64,000 nucleotides of DNA from assembly GCF_003397585.1 (NCBI RefSeq), contig NZ_QJUV01000001.1:124001-188000 (forward strand). The letters are read 5' to 3'. The notes beneath the pieces were generated by a model. It saw only the letters and a list, made by a program, of their open reading frames with translations, was not told where the DNA came from and made no database searches. Origin of the DNA: Gardnerella piotii (GTDB taxonomy: Bacteria > Actinomycetota > Actinomycetes > Actinomycetales > Bifidobacteriaceae). The position numbers and the translations under genes were made by a program. This document shows positions 14,941 through 25,687 of the stretch, piece by piece; position 1 is the stretch's first letter; every line of letters starts with the position of its first letter.

Positions 14941-15930
14941 CCAACAATATTCCCTCATAAACGAAGCAATCACCTGCGAATCTTCACCTTCATAATACTC
15001 AACAAGCAACTTCTTAAACTCAGGAACCCTATTTTCTGGAATAACCAACAAGCCATTGCCATGAGAAATCAAATAATGATTCGCAAAAATCACAGAAGCT
15101 CTCTTATTCCCATCTAAAAATATCTGCGACTTCATGCAATAAACGCATAATTCAATCGCAATATCAATAGGCTCTTTCCCTCCGACTTTATCTTCAATAT
15201 TCTCACTAACTTCTTTATCTTCAACATTCTCACTATCTTTCTCACCTTCAACAATATTCCTTATTTTTTCTTTAACATCTATTTCATTAGGAATAGGCGG
15301 AATATAAGTAGAGCCACCAATCGCAACAGGAACACCCCTTATACGGCCACCGTCTAAGAAAAACCCCTCATTAACAAGCTTCGCTATATGACTAAGCATG
15401 TAATAATCAGACCTGCTTAACAAAACATCCTCGTCTAAAATAAACTCCCAAGCATGCTTCAAATTCAAGATTTTTTGAACGTCACTCGCAGAAACACCAA
15501 ACACTTTCCCGTTATCTATAATCTCTTCAGTTTGAGGAAAAGTAGTAGCAACACCTTCCAAAACCGCCTGATCGTAAATATTCGACTTTAAGTTAGCCCT
15601 TGCAAAAGCAATATTGTTCACCAAATCAGCAGATAACTCACTATTAGAATATCCAGCATTCGCGAGCTGCCTTACTACAGCGCGAAGTTCTTTACGTAAT
15701 TGCCTAGATTCACTTGCATTGCGAAGAAGAAGATTATACAAATCATCCGAATATACGCCAACATACGTAGACGTCAACTTTCCAGAAACACGTTTTCTGG
15801 TGTATAAATATTTTCCATCTCCACGATTTTTGATTTCAGGAGTGCCATCATAGGCAAGCAAACTCAAGCGAGCATTAAGATCAGCCTTTTTTCTAAGCAA
15901 TTCTTGCACATCCTCATATTTTGCGGCCAT
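14932..15930 (-). CDS. Fic/Doc-fold protein with non-canonical motif
   Basis: 332 residues from ATG 15930, which has AAAGAAG upstream (a GTG at 15936 is the alternative). Fic enzymes transfer AMP or other phosphate groups to proteins using HxFx(D/E)GN(K/G)R. Here the loop reads QIFLDGNKRAS, keeping the anion-binding GNKR and the Asp but with Gln in place of the catalytic His. The N-terminal about 110 residues are helical, and an acidic Glu/Asp/Val-rich insertion precedes the motif. A subfamily with Gln at this position exists in Firmicutes and bifidobacteria as I recall, so loss of the His may be ancestral. The gene lies between NucS and the hsdR remnant, downstream of repeated TGTTCCCCAA motifs. 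Confidence 0.85.
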   Translation of the reverse strand: MAAKYEDVQELLRKKADLNARLSLLAYDGTPEIKNRGDGKYLYTRKRVSGKLTSTYVGVYSDDLYNLLLRNASESRQLRKELRAVVRQLANAGYSNSELSADLVNNIAFARANLKSNIYDQAVLEGVATTFPQTEEIIDNGKVFGVSASDVQKILNLKHAWEFILDEDVLLSRSDYYMLSHIAKLVNEGFFLDGGRIRGVPVAIGGSTYIPPIPNEIDVKEKIRNIVEGEKDSENVEDKEVSENIEDKVGGKEPIDIAIELCVYCMKSQIFLDGNKRASVIFANHYLISHGNGLLVIPENRVPEFKKLLVEYYEGEDSQVIASFMREYCWKH

Positions 15931-15954
15931 TTTCACACTTCTTTCGCGCGTAAA

Positions 15955-16052
15955 TTGGGGAACATTTATTTAAATAATCTACTGCTTTGTTCCCCAATAA
16001 TCAAATAATGTAGGGAACTTTTTTACGATTATTTCACCGTTTTGTTCCCCAA
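15955..16052. promoter_or_regulatory. Repeated TTGGGGAACA / TGTTCCCCAA motif upstream of the Fic gene
   Basis: One copy at 15955-15964 and two inverted copies at 15988-15997 and 16043-16052, with a partial GGGAAC at 16013-16018. The first two form an inverted repeat with a 23-bp spacer. The position just before the Fic start fits operator sites; the regulator is unknown. Confidence 0.6.
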
Positions 16053-16258
16053 AACACAGTTCAAGAACCGCGCCGAATCAGCTTAAAGCCGCCACTAATT
16101 AAACCTTTTAACGTTTAGCACTTACAACCACATTTCTAAACATAGCTAATCGTCGTATCAATATCCCGACAATCGTCATATCAAAAACTCGCCAATCGCT
16201 GCGACTGTGTGGATGCGTGGCTGTGTGGATGCGCGCGAAACGCGATTCGTGAGTATGC
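16053..16258. other. Intergenic sequence between Fic operator region and nucS
   Basis: About 200 bp (completing a 328-bp gap) with no convincing gene or terminator. It contains a short direct repeat of TGTGTGGATGCG near 16205-16235. Confidence 0.5.
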
Positions 16259-17032
16259 CTAAAAAAGTCGCAGCTCGTTTGAATCAGCACCGCGCATATC
16301 GTCATAATCCAAAATAAGGCAAGTAAATCCTCTATCTTGCGCAAGAACGCGCGCTTGTGGACTAATCGTTTGCGCTGCAAAAATGCCGCGAACGGGCTTA
16401 AGAAGTGGGTCGCGGTTTAGCAATTCGCAATATCGAGTAAGCTGCTCAACGCCGTCAATGCCGCCATTTCTCTTAATCTCAATAGCCACGTGAACGCCGT
16501 TAGAATCCTTAGCCATAATATCCACTGGGCCAATCGCAGTAGGGTATTCTCGTCGAACAAGCTTTGCACCTTTGCCAATGCGTTCAATTTGCTCTGCTAA
16601 GTAATGCTGCAAATGCTCTTCCACGCCGTCTTTAATAAGACCTGGATCCTCGCCTAAGTCGTAGGAAGAATCGCTATAAACGTGTTGCAAAACAATGCGA
16701 AGTATGTCGTTGCCCTTTTTTGCTGCGATTTTTAGAACAGTTCCGTTTGCAAAAACAGATTCTGTATTAGATTCTTCGCTAGATTCAATATCGGATTCGC
16801 AAGCCTCGCCAGAATCGCCAGCCTCGCCAGAATCGGCAGAATCGCCAGAATCCTTCTCAACGTGCATCGTGCACGGAGCAACCATCCAATTTAGAGGCTT
16901 GTATGAGCCAATCTCCGAAAAAATAAGCACGCTTCCGTCTTCTTTAATAAGCAAAACGCGCTTAGCTGTTGGAAGACTTGCATTAAGCCTACCAGTGTAT
17001 TCTGCACTACAATCCGCAACAATAATTCGCAC
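16259..17032 (-). CDS. nucS: Mismatch-specific endonuclease NucS (EndoMS)
   Basis: 257 residues. NucS carries out non-canonical mismatch repair in actinobacteria that lack MutS/MutL, cutting both strands at mismatches. The N-terminal DNA-binding and dimerisation domain begins MRIIVADCSAEYTGRL. The C-terminal RecB-like nuclease domain has IGPVDIMAKD...VAIEIKRNGG, giving the D...ExK catalytic set, and QL further on. The last residues NELRLF resemble a sliding-clamp-binding peptide. Between the two domains lies an unusual Ser/Glu/Asp/Gly-rich insertion of about 35 residues (DNA about 16755-16857). Confidence 0.95.
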   Translation of the reverse strand: MRIIVADCSAEYTGRLNASLPTAKRVLLIKEDGSVLIFSEIGSYKPLNWMVAPCTMHVEKDSGDSADSGEAGDSGEACESDIESSEESNTESVFANGTVLKIAAKKGNDILRIVLQHVYSDSSYDLGEDPGLIKDGVEEHLQHYLAEQIERIGKGAKLVRREYPTAIGPVDIMAKDSNGVHVAIEIKRNGGIDGVEQLTRYCELLNRDPLLKPVRGIFAAQTISPQARVLAQDRGFTCLILDYDDMRGADSNELRLF

Positions 17033-17074
17033 ACAAAAAGCGTAGCATAAATCGCGTAACTACTTGCACAAAAA

Positions 17075-18547
17075 CTATCTGCCCAAAGCCTCCGCTAAAT
17101 CGCGATTCTGCCAGCGCTGATGCAACGCGCAATAGCCTCCAAAAAGCAAGAGCCAAATAAGGCCGCCAATCGCAGATCCGCGAGTGTCTTCGCTAATAAA
17201 CAGCGTTATGTACACAAACACAAAGAAAGCAATCGTTAGTGAATTAAGCAGCTTATAGTGCGGCATAACAAAGCCGTCTGGCATAAAATCAGCCGAAGCG
17301 CGGTACTTTCTATGCGTAACCATAATCAAAATGTAAATCATGATTATTACTGCCGAAGACGCAGAAGCAAACACAATAAACGCGCCATGCACTCCAGGAA
17401 TTGAGTTAATAATCGGCGAGAACAGTATTAGTGCAGCAGAAAAAATGATTGCTCGCGCAGGAACCTTAGTGCGCGAAACTTTGCGCAAATGCGAAAGAAC
17501 AGGAGAATTAGATTCCAGAGCAATTTGATACATGTGTCTTCCTGCAGAATAAAGCAGCGAATTAAGCGCAGAAGACGCTGCCGTAATAACAACAAAGAAC
17601 ACAAGCGCCGAAGCCCAATGAAGCCCCGCATATTGGAAAACCATAATAAACGGAGACATATAAACGCCTTTAGAATCGGTAGCTTTAAATTGTTGCCAAG
17701 GAACAATCAGCATGATTGAAGCAAGCGCTCCAACGTAGAAAATCAAGATTCGCATAATAATCTCGTTAATCGCCTTTGGCAAAACTTGGCGAGGATTCTT
17801 AGTTTCCGAAACTGTAACGCCTACAAACTCAATAAGCTGGTATGCATAGAACACCATTTGGAAGCTCATCAAAAATGCCAGCCACCCATTTGGCATAAGT
17901 GAGAAGTTGTTGAAAATATTGTCAAATCCCGCGTGGCCTGCAGGATTTGTAACGCCACTAATCTGCGTTGCAGGGTAATGGTAGCCAATAATAACCATAA
18001 CCACAGCAGTTGCAATAAGAGCCACAATCAGCGTGATTTTAATCATTGAGAACCAAAACTCTGTTTCTCCAAATAGCTTTACAGCAACCAGATTTATGCA
18101 CACTAATGCAGCTAAAAACGCTACTTCTATAAGCCATTTCCAGCTGCTAACGTCTATGCCAAAAGTTTGGAAGAAAGTAACGCAATACGTGCTAACTGCC
18201 GTAATCTCACTCATGCCAATAAGCACAAGCACTATCCAATACGACCATCCTGCAAAATTGCCCCAGCCTTTGCCTAAATATCTTGTAATAAAGCTAATAA
18301 AAGTGTGCTGATTTGGGTCTTTATACATTAGCTCGCCAATGCCGCGCATAAGCAAAAACATGATTAAGCCAACAATTATGTACACCAACATAATGCTTGG
18401 GCCTGTAAGACTAATGGATTTGCCAGAACCCAGGAATAGGCCAGTGCCGATTGTTCCACCTATAGCAATGAATTGTACGTGTCTTTTTGTAAGGCTGCGC
18501 TCCATCTTGTTAGTGTGACCATTGTTAGTTTGGCCAATATCACTCAT
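17075..18547 (-). CDS. Amino acid permease (APC family, CycA/AnsP-like)
   Basis: 490 residues with about 12 membrane segments. The first, IAIGGTIGTGLFLGSGKSI, is the unwound substrate-binding helix of the amino acid transporter family. Close relatives import D-Ala/D-Ser/Gly, aromatic amino acids or asparagine with protons; the exact substrate cannot be assigned. It is a monocistronic gene with a modest gap to nucS downstream. The N-terminus is Asn/Thr-rich and cytoplasmic. Confidence 0.9.
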   Translation of the reverse strand: MSDIGQTNNGHTNKMERSLTKRHVQFIAIGGTIGTGLFLGSGKSISLTGPSIMLVYIIVGLIMFLLMRGIGELMYKDPNQHTFISFITRYLGKGWGNFAGWSYWIVLVLIGMSEITAVSTYCVTFFQTFGIDVSSWKWLIEVAFLAALVCINLVAVKLFGETEFWFSMIKITLIVALIATAVVMVIIGYHYPATQISGVTNPAGHAGFDNIFNNFSLMPNGWLAFLMSFQMVFYAYQLIEFVGVTVSETKNPRQVLPKAINEIIMRILIFYVGALASIMLIVPWQQFKATDSKGVYMSPFIMVFQYAGLHWASALVFFVVITAASSALNSLLYSAGRHMYQIALESNSPVLSHLRKVSRTKVPARAIIFSAALILFSPIINSIPGVHGAFIVFASASSAVIIMIYILIMVTHRKYRASADFMPDGFVMPHYKLLNSLTIAFFVFVYITLFISEDTRGSAIGGLIWLLLFGGYCALHQRWQNRDLAEALGR

Positions 18548-18622
18548 TGCTATAACTCCATTCTTTTAGACGTGAGCTTTCAATTTTATAGGAACCCTTA
18601 AATATTGGATTATTATTCAACT

Positions 18623-21400
18623 TTATTCCACACTTTTAAGCGAGCTTACGGGGTCAATGCGGTCCAACGCGGGATTAGTTGACCATTGAACAATCAAAGC
18701 AAAAATCAGCGTTGCAAAGCCAGCAATCGCATAGCTTAATGGAGAAACCTCAACCTCAAAATACAGTGCAGGCATCTTTAATGCGTTTGTTAGTAGACTT
18801 GCAACCAATCTTCCAAGAGGTAAGCCAACAATCACGCCGATTAGAGTAAGAGTAAACATCTCTTTATGAACGTAAGCGTGAACTTCTCTACGGTAGAATC
18901 CAAGAACTTTTAGCGTTGCCATCTCTCGCGATCGCTCCGAAATATTTGTGCTTGCTAACGTGAATAGCACGGCTAATGCTAAGCCAGCAGCCAAAGTTAC
19001 TATAAGCGCTACAACAGCATTCATTAAGTCGAAGCTAAACGAATGTTTCATACGCGTAATGCTCATAACAGCTAGAATGCCGCTTCTGTTTGCAAATTGA
19101 TCTGCGTAACGCATTTTTGCGTCATCATTTCCGCGAAGGCGCATCATTAGTGCATTATTCTTAACATTTTTCCCATTTTTAAAACCGAATATTCTTTCAT
19201 AGCAACGAGAAGTCATATAAATGTTTGAACCAATAAGATTACGCACAATTGCGCGCAACTTCACTTTTGCACGCTTAAAACTTGAGTTTGTTATTGTAAT
19301 GTAGTCTCCACTCGAAATGCCCAGCGATGATGATGCGCTTTGTGAAAGAAGCGGACCCGAGTCATCAAGCGAAATATTTTGCAAATTATTGTTAACATCT
19401 TGTAGACGAATCATTTTAGACAATGTTGACGAATCTTTAACAACTACGATTTGCACGCTTTCGGAATCTTCAACGCTGCTATTATGTGATTTGCTGTTAG
19501 ATTTGCTGTTGGATTTACTATTAGAATTACCATTATTCGCATTGCTTTTTGCGATTTCTCCAGAGCTAATGTAGGCAGGCAAAATGGTATCAACAAGATT
19601 GTTGGATTTATCTTTTTGCACGCTTTTCTTCATATTTTGGAATGCATCTGGAGTGGAAATAGAAATCATATCGTAGTGGTAAATGCCGTCATATTGGCGT
19701 ATTCCAAGAGTTGCTACAGTATCGTTTAACGCTAAAGCACATACGATTAATGCCGTGCAACCAGCTACGCCGCCAATCGTCATAAATAATCTGCTTTTAA
19801 AACGAGCTAGATTTCTTATAGATACTTTGTTTAGGAAGCTTAGACGATTCCAAATAAAAGGTAATCGTTCAAGAATCACGCGAGCTCCAGCTTTTGGAGA
19901 TTTTGGACGCAGTAATGTTGCTGGAACTTGCTTGGTCTCTTTCCAACTTACGATTATTGTGCATATTGCAACTGGTATTACAAACGCGAGCACACAAAGC
20001 GAGCCGTAAAGCCAGTCGTATCGCAAAACAACTCCTGGCACTGTGTACAATCCGCGCAAAATCTTAAGCAATAAGGATGGAATTGCTAAGAATCCCAGAA
20101 TATCGCCTATGCCACCGCCTATAAAGCATGCAAAAATCGCAAAGAAAGCGTGCCTTGTTATTGCTGCGCAACGTCCATAACCTAAGCTTAAGTACGTTCC
20201 TATTAGCGCTCGTTCTTCTTCTACCATTCTTGCCATGGCTGTAAGGCTCATCATCATTGCCACTACAAGAAAAAGCACTGGGAAGGCATATCCAAGTGAC
20301 TGAATTGAAGCTACGTCGGATCGCAAGCGAGCATAGCTTCCATTTTCAACGCGAGTAGCAATATACCATTTTGCTTTAGGAACGTTCTTTTTTACTTCTG
20401 GCTTAATTTTTGCGTAAATCTGCGCGCGAGCCTTAGCTAAAACCGAGTCGGGAGCGTTTTTAAGCATTGGCATGTTGGCTATAGTTTGATTTACTTTTTG
20501 ATTAGTTTGGTCTTCTATAACTTGATTTCTGCGCGTTTTTTGGCAATCGCTTTGTACGCTATTTTTAATCTGATTTGAAGCATCTGCCACAATTGCGCGA
20601 TACTTTTGCGAAAAATCATTAATGCGGCTAGGCTTTGCCAATCGCACCGATATAGATGTGTATGGGTGGTTATTAGTGCTTTTGCTAGCAGCAGATGTGA
20701 AAATTGAATATCTCGATATAACAGAGTTGCGGAAAGCTTTTGACTGATACCCGTTTGGATTGTCTAAATCGTTAACATCCAACACGCTTCCTGTGATTAA
20801 AATCTTATATTTTTGCTTTTGACTAGTACCATTAGCTAAACCAGAGTTCTGTTGCACACTTAAAAACAGCGTACTACCTATATTCAATCCACTATCGTGC
20901 AAAAATCGTTCAGTTACGGCAGCTTGACGATTATTAGTTGGCATATTGCCGTGCAGTAGATGCAGTCGATTTAGATTTTTAGAATTGTGATTATATTGAA
21001 CGAGGTTCATTGCGTAAGACAAACTGGCATTATTTAGCGGGTGGGCGGTGGCTTTAAAAGACTTTTCGCCCTCGGCTTCGCTAACAATGGGCAATTTTTT
21101 GATTGCTTTAACATCGTTTTTAGTTAATCCAAGAGTAGATACGATTTGCAAGTCGTAAGCTTTGAGATTTGTGTAAACATTGTTTGCGCCAAGAAGCATA
21201 TCGTTGCAGCCTGCGTAGATGCCTGTCATAACAGCAACCCCAAGCATTGCTATAACTGCTAGTATGCAAAAACGGCGCCATTCATGAATCCACATTCGTA
21301 CGGCGCTAATAAAAACTATTGGCAAAATGGAGTGTGCGCGCTTAGTGCGAATCGCAGTTTTACGCTTGATTATCTTGGATTTTACGGTTTTGTTATTCAC
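18623..21400 (-). CDS. FtsX/MacB-like ABC transporter permease
   Basis: 925 residues with one N-terminal membrane segment, a long extracytoplasmic domain, then two FtsX blocks of membrane helices (about residues 370-500 and 790-920). This is the layout of large Gram-positive FtsX-family permeases used for export of peptides or lipoproteins or for antibiotic sensing. A Ser/Asn/Lys low-complexity run (SNSKSNSKSNSKS, DNA near 19485-19530) lies in the second extracytoplasmic domain. The ATPase gene ends 32 bp upstream, so the two form one transporter operon. Substrate unknown. Confidence 0.9.
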   Translation of the reverse strand: MNNKTVKSKIIKRKTAIRTKRAHSILPIVFISAVRMWIHEWRRFCILAVIAMLGVAVMTGIYAGCNDMLLGANNVYTNLKAYDLQIVSTLGLTKNDVKAIKKLPIVSEAEGEKSFKATAHPLNNASLSYAMNLVQYNHNSKNLNRLHLLHGNMPTNNRQAAVTERFLHDSGLNIGSTLFLSVQQNSGLANGTSQKQKYKILITGSVLDVNDLDNPNGYQSKAFRNSVISRYSIFTSAASKSTNNHPYTSISVRLAKPSRINDFSQKYRAIVADASNQIKNSVQSDCQKTRRNQVIEDQTNQKVNQTIANMPMLKNAPDSVLAKARAQIYAKIKPEVKKNVPKAKWYIATRVENGSYARLRSDVASIQSLGYAFPVLFLVVAMMMSLTAMARMVEEERALIGTYLSLGYGRCAAITRHAFFAIFACFIGGGIGDILGFLAIPSLLLKILRGLYTVPGVVLRYDWLYGSLCVLAFVIPVAICTIIVSWKETKQVPATLLRPKSPKAGARVILERLPFIWNRLSFLNKVSIRNLARFKSRLFMTIGGVAGCTALIVCALALNDTVATLGIRQYDGIYHYDMISISTPDAFQNMKKSVQKDKSNNLVDTILPAYISSGEIAKSNANNGNSNSKSNSKSNSKSHNSSVEDSESVQIVVVKDSSTLSKMIRLQDVNNNLQNISLDDSGPLLSQSASSSLGISSGDYITITNSSFKRAKVKLRAIVRNLIGSNIYMTSRCYERIFGFKNGKNVKNNALMMRLRGNDDAKMRYADQFANRSGILAVMSITRMKHSFSFDLMNAVVALIVTLAAGLALAVLFTLASTNISERSREMATLKVLGFYRREVHAYVHKEMFTLTLIGVIVGLPLGRLVASLLTNALKMPALYFEVEVSPLSYAIAGFATLIFALIVQWSTNPALDRIDPVSSLKSVE

Positions 21401-21432
21401 TATAAATCACCACTCTGCATCACCCTTCTGCA

Positions 21433-22134
21433 TTACCACTCAATGTTTGCGATTGCAGCGGGATTTTCTTGAACAGTTTCGCTTACGACTTTCCCAGAAT
21501 GGAATCGCACAACTTTGTGTGCCATAGGAGCAAGTGCAGCGTTATGCGTAATTATAAGAACCGTCATGCCTTCTTTTTGGCAAATATCTTGAAGTAATTG
21601 CAAAACAGCTTTTCCAGTTTCGTAATCTAATGCTCCGGTTGGCTCGTCGCATAAAAGCAGCTTAGGTTTTTTAGCTAGTGCGCGCGCAATAGAAACTCGT
21701 TGCTGCTCGCCGCCCGAAAGCTGGGCTGGAAAATTGTTAAGTCTGTTTTCCAAACCTACGTCAATAAGTGTTTGAGCTGGGTCAAAATGATCCGCGCAAA
21801 TCTGGGAAGCAAGCTCCACGTTTTCTAATGCCGTTAAATTTGGAACAAGATTATAAAATTGAAAAACAAATCCAATATCTTCTCTTCGATACTTTACAAG
21901 CCCACGGCCATTTAGCTTTGTAACATTTAAATCGCCAACAGTTACGTTACCGCTTGTTGCTGTATCCATACCGCCTAAAATATTCAATGCTGTAGTTTTT
22001 CCGGCTCCCGAAGCGCCTAAAATAACGGTTAGTTTGCCGCGCTCGGCTGTAAAACTGGCATCATCTAGCGCTCGCACGACGCCTGTACCAGATGGGTACT
22101 CTTTTACAACATGATCAAATGTTATGTATGCCAA
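21433..22134 (-). CDS. ABC transporter ATP-binding protein (MacB/LolD type)
   Basis: 233 residues. Walker [10 protein letters not shown] (about residue 40), Q-loop, signature [19 protein letters not shown], Walker [12 protein letters not shown] and the H-loop TH are all present. It powers the FtsX-type permease encoded immediately downstream. Proteins of this class use ATP to drive conformational changes of the permease rather than classical import. A full-length, ordinary member. Confidence 0.95.
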   Translation of the reverse strand: MAYITFDHVVKEYPSGTGVVRALDDASFTAERGKLTVILGASGAGKTTALNILGGMDTATSGNVTVGDLNVTKLNGRGLVKYRREDIGFVFQFYNLVPNLTALENVELASQICADHFDPAQTLIDVGLENRLNNFPAQLSGGEQQRVSIARALAKKPKLLLCDEPTGALDYETGKAVLQLLQDICQKEGMTVLIITHNAALAPMAHKVVRFHSGKVVSETVQENPAAIANIEW

Positions 22135-22186
22135 AATTACACCTTACTTATAGGACTTTTCTGGGTTTGCTGGGTTTGCGGATGCT

Positions 22187-22807
22187 TTATTGGAATAGTG
22201 ATACGCCGCGTCTTGCAGTACAATATGCGTTGCCAAGCCAAGTGTGCCTTGAATTTGGCCAAACAGCGCCAAGACGTGCGGCTCCTTGACTTATCCAAAT
22301 ACTTGGAACTCTTCCATCGGAGCTTTTTGAGCCTAAAAGATTAAATCCATTCTTACTCTCAAGCCAATCAGGATGCTGCGTTGCAATCGCTAATCCTTCT
22401 TCTAAAGTCAAAGGAAGGCGCTCGTCGGAGTCTATAAGCTTTCTGGCAACATCTGGCTCGCGATTCAAATACGATGTACCCGTATGCGGATCAATCGCAA
22501 GGTAAAATGGCCCTTCTGGAGGCTCAAAACCATCTTGTGGCAAGAAGCTAGCTATATCTCGAGGCGGCATTGTTGTAAACCCAGCCATTCGCTCAATGCT
22601 AGTTCGAGAAATCAAAGATTCTGGCGAAACCAGCTCGCGAGTAGGCACAAGAAGAATGTTTGTTCCTAAATCGCTTTGCTCAAGCGCGCGAATAAGCGGC
22701 AATGCTAAAGCGCGGAACGCCGCTGCACTCATATCTGCAACATCTGGGTAGCCAAGGGCCACAATGCGGTCAAGCTGCTTTTGTATTTCTTGCGAAGCAA
22801 TAGACAT
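22187..22807 (-). CDS. DUF5701 family protein
   Basis: 206 residues, soluble. Conserved actinobacterial features I recognise: LVPTRELVSPESLI, PEGPFYLAIDPHTGTSYLN, EEGLAIATQHP and a WLGNAYCTARRG ending. No catalytic residues are established for the family. It lies between the ABC ATPase (52 bp) and asd, with no sign of coupling. Function unknown. Confidence 0.8.
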   Translation of the reverse strand: MSIASQEIQKQLDRIVALGYPDVADMSAAAFRALALPLIRALEQSDLGTNILLVPTRELVSPESLISRTSIERMAGFTTMPPRDIASFLPQDGFEPPEGPFYLAIDPHTGTSYLNREPDVARKLIDSDERLPLTLEEGLAIATQHPDWLESKNGFNLLGSKSSDGRVPSIWISQGAARLGAVWPNSRHTWLGNAYCTARRGVSLFQ

Positions 22808-22858
22808 AGTTACATTTTACGTAAAATTTTCTACAATCGCGAGTGCGACCTAGCTCGA

Positions 22859-23947
<1,089 letters not shown>

Positions 23948-24025
23948 TTATTTTGCGATTTTCTTTGATTTTTGCGATTATTTAAGCGTGATTTTTGCGT
24001 GATTTTGCGTGATTTTTGCGCGCGA

Positions 24026-24607
24026 TTAGCGTCCGCTTCCTCCATAAACAACAGCTTCGACTTTGCTTGCGTCTAATCCGTAGGCTGTGTGAAGTGCGCG
24101 AACCGCCTCGTCGAGCTGCTTTACTGGAACAATCGCCGCAATGCGAATCTCGGATGTGGAAATCATAAGAATATTAATTCCGTGATCGCTTAGAGCTGTA
24201 AAGAAGGTGGCTGCAAGACCAGAATAGGTTTTCATTCCAACGCCAACAACTGCGACTTTTCCAACAGAAGGGTCCACGTCCATAGACGTAAATTGCAATT
24301 CGCCGCGCGCTCCCTGCAAAACCTTGCAAACGGCGTCTAAAGCCGAGCTTGGAGCTGTAAGAGATATGTCTGCCGTCTCTGTGGATGCGCTTGCCTGGGC
24401 AATCATGTCTATGTTAACGTCTGCAGCAGCAAGAGTTGTAAATACTTTTGCAGCGTTTCCAGGCTTATCGGGAACTCCTCGAAGAGTAATCATAGACTCG
24501 CTTCTATCGTGCGCAACGCCAGAAATCACAGGTGTCTCTGGGCCTAAGTCTGGGAATAGATCGCCCATTGTTGAACGAATATCTACATTTGCTATTTTAT
24601 TTGCCAT
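24026..24607 (-). CDS. Aspartokinase regulatory (ACT-domain) subunit
   Basis: 193 residues with two ACT domains (about residues 37-100 and 117-180; ITLRGVPDKPGNAA and VAVVGVGMKTYSGLAATFF). This matches the C-terminal regulatory half of aspartokinase, where lysine and threonine act as feedback inhibitors. In most bacteria it is fused to the kinase. Here a separate catalytic gene lies 118 bp upstream, so the enzyme is split into two genes; I recall the same division in bifidobacteria. Product expected to pair with the catalytic chain. Confidence 0.88.
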   Translation of the reverse strand: MANKIANVDIRSTMGDLFPDLGPETPVISGVAHDRSESMITLRGVPDKPGNAAKVFTTLAAADVNIDMIAQASASTETADISLTAPSSALDAVCKVLQGARGELQFTSMDVDPSVGKVAVVGVGMKTYSGLAATFFTALSDHGINILMISTSEIRIAAIVPVKQLDEAVRALHTAYGLDASKVEAVVYGGSGR

Positions 24608-24725
24608 TTTTGCCGCCTTCTGTCTATTGCCTATGTCTATTGTCTTTTCTTATTTACTTTGTATTATTTACCGTCTTATTTTGTGTCTTATTTTGTGTCT
24701 TATGCCTATATCTTTTAATAAATAA

Positions 24726-25490
24726 TTAACTTAGATTTGGCAGGCTCTTTGGATCTACGCCATTAGGAACAACCAAAGTGCCATTTCTGTGCGAAAACGA
24801 GCTGCGAACATGCAATGGCATGCTAAATCGTTGCGCATATTCAACGCATCGCAAAGCCAAAACGCGCGATCCGCAAGACGACATTTCTAGCATTGAATCG
24901 TAGTCAATAACGGGGATTCGCTTTGCTGTTGGAACGATTCTAGGGTCTGCTGTAAAAACGCCATCAACGTCTGTGTAAATCTCGCAAATATCCGCACCCA
25001 AAGCTACAGCCAGAGCCACTGCCGAAGTATCTGAGCCGCCTCGACCAAGCGTTGTGTCGTCGCCAATCTCGCTGATTCCTTGGAATCCTGCAACAATAGC
25101 AACACTGCCTTTTTTAAGCGCGTGTTGAACGCGATCTGGCTTAACAGCGCGAATATGCGCCGCTCCGAATTGCGCGTCCGTCATAAAACCAGCTTGCGAG
25201 CCTGTAAAAGAGTATGCATGCGAGCCTTGCGCGTGAATCGCCATTGCTAGAAGGCTCATAGAAATGCGCTCTCCTGCAGTCATAAGCATATCCATCTCTC
25301 GTGCAGGCGGATGCGCATTTACGCTCATTGCTTGGTCAATCAGATTGTCTGTTGTGTCTCCCATAGCCGAAACAACAACCGCAACGTCGTTTCCAGCAGC
25401 TTTTGTATCGAGAATCCTTTTTGCTACGCGTTGAATTGCGTCCGTGTCTTCTACAGACGAACCGCCGTATTTCTGCACTATAAGAGCCAC
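24726..25490 (-). CDS. lysC: Aspartokinase catalytic subunit
   Basis: 254 residues, only the amino-acid kinase domain of an enzyme normally about 420 long. It phosphorylates aspartate, the entry step to lysine/DAP, threonine and methionine. The N-terminus [29 protein letters not shown], and [13 protein letters not shown] are diagnostic. It ends where the ACT region would begin ([11 protein letters not shown]). The stop is not a frameshift: the ACT portion has its own start after a 118-bp spacer of TTATTTTGTGTC-type repeats. First gene of the lysC-ACT-asd cluster. Confidence 0.95.
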   Translation of the reverse strand: MALIVQKYGGSSVEDTDAIQRVAKRILDTKAAGNDVAVVVSAMGDTTDNLIDQAMSVNAHPPAREMDMLMTAGERISMSLLAMAIHAQGSHAYSFTGSQAGFMTDAQFGAAHIRAVKPDRVQHALKKGSVAIVAGFQGISEIGDDTTLGRGGSDTSAVALAVALGADICEIYTDVDGVFTADPRIVPTAKRIPVIDYDSMLEMSSCGSRVLALRCVEYAQRFSMPLHVRSSFSHRNGTLVVPNGVDPKSLPNLS

Positions 25491-25623
25491 TCTAACCCCT
25501 TATGTTCAGCCGTATGCTTCTAAAGCACGCGCGTTAGAAGAACTAATCTAAAATCAGACTACAAAATCAGATTACCAAGCGTGCTCTATTTATTTTTATT
25601 TATTTTTATTTTGCAATATATTA

Positions 25624-25664
25624 GTGGCGTGCATTCTGGCTAGCGGTTGCTTGCGACTTTTCCG
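25624..25664 (+). repeat. Interspersed 41-bp element, copy 1
   Basis: GTGGCGT at 25624-25630 and a 21-base block at 25644-25664 recur with the same 13-base spacing at 57094-57134. Both copies lie in intergenic DNA. See findings. Confidence 0.65.
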
Positions 25665-25687
25665 TGCGCAATTTCCGCGTGCAATCT

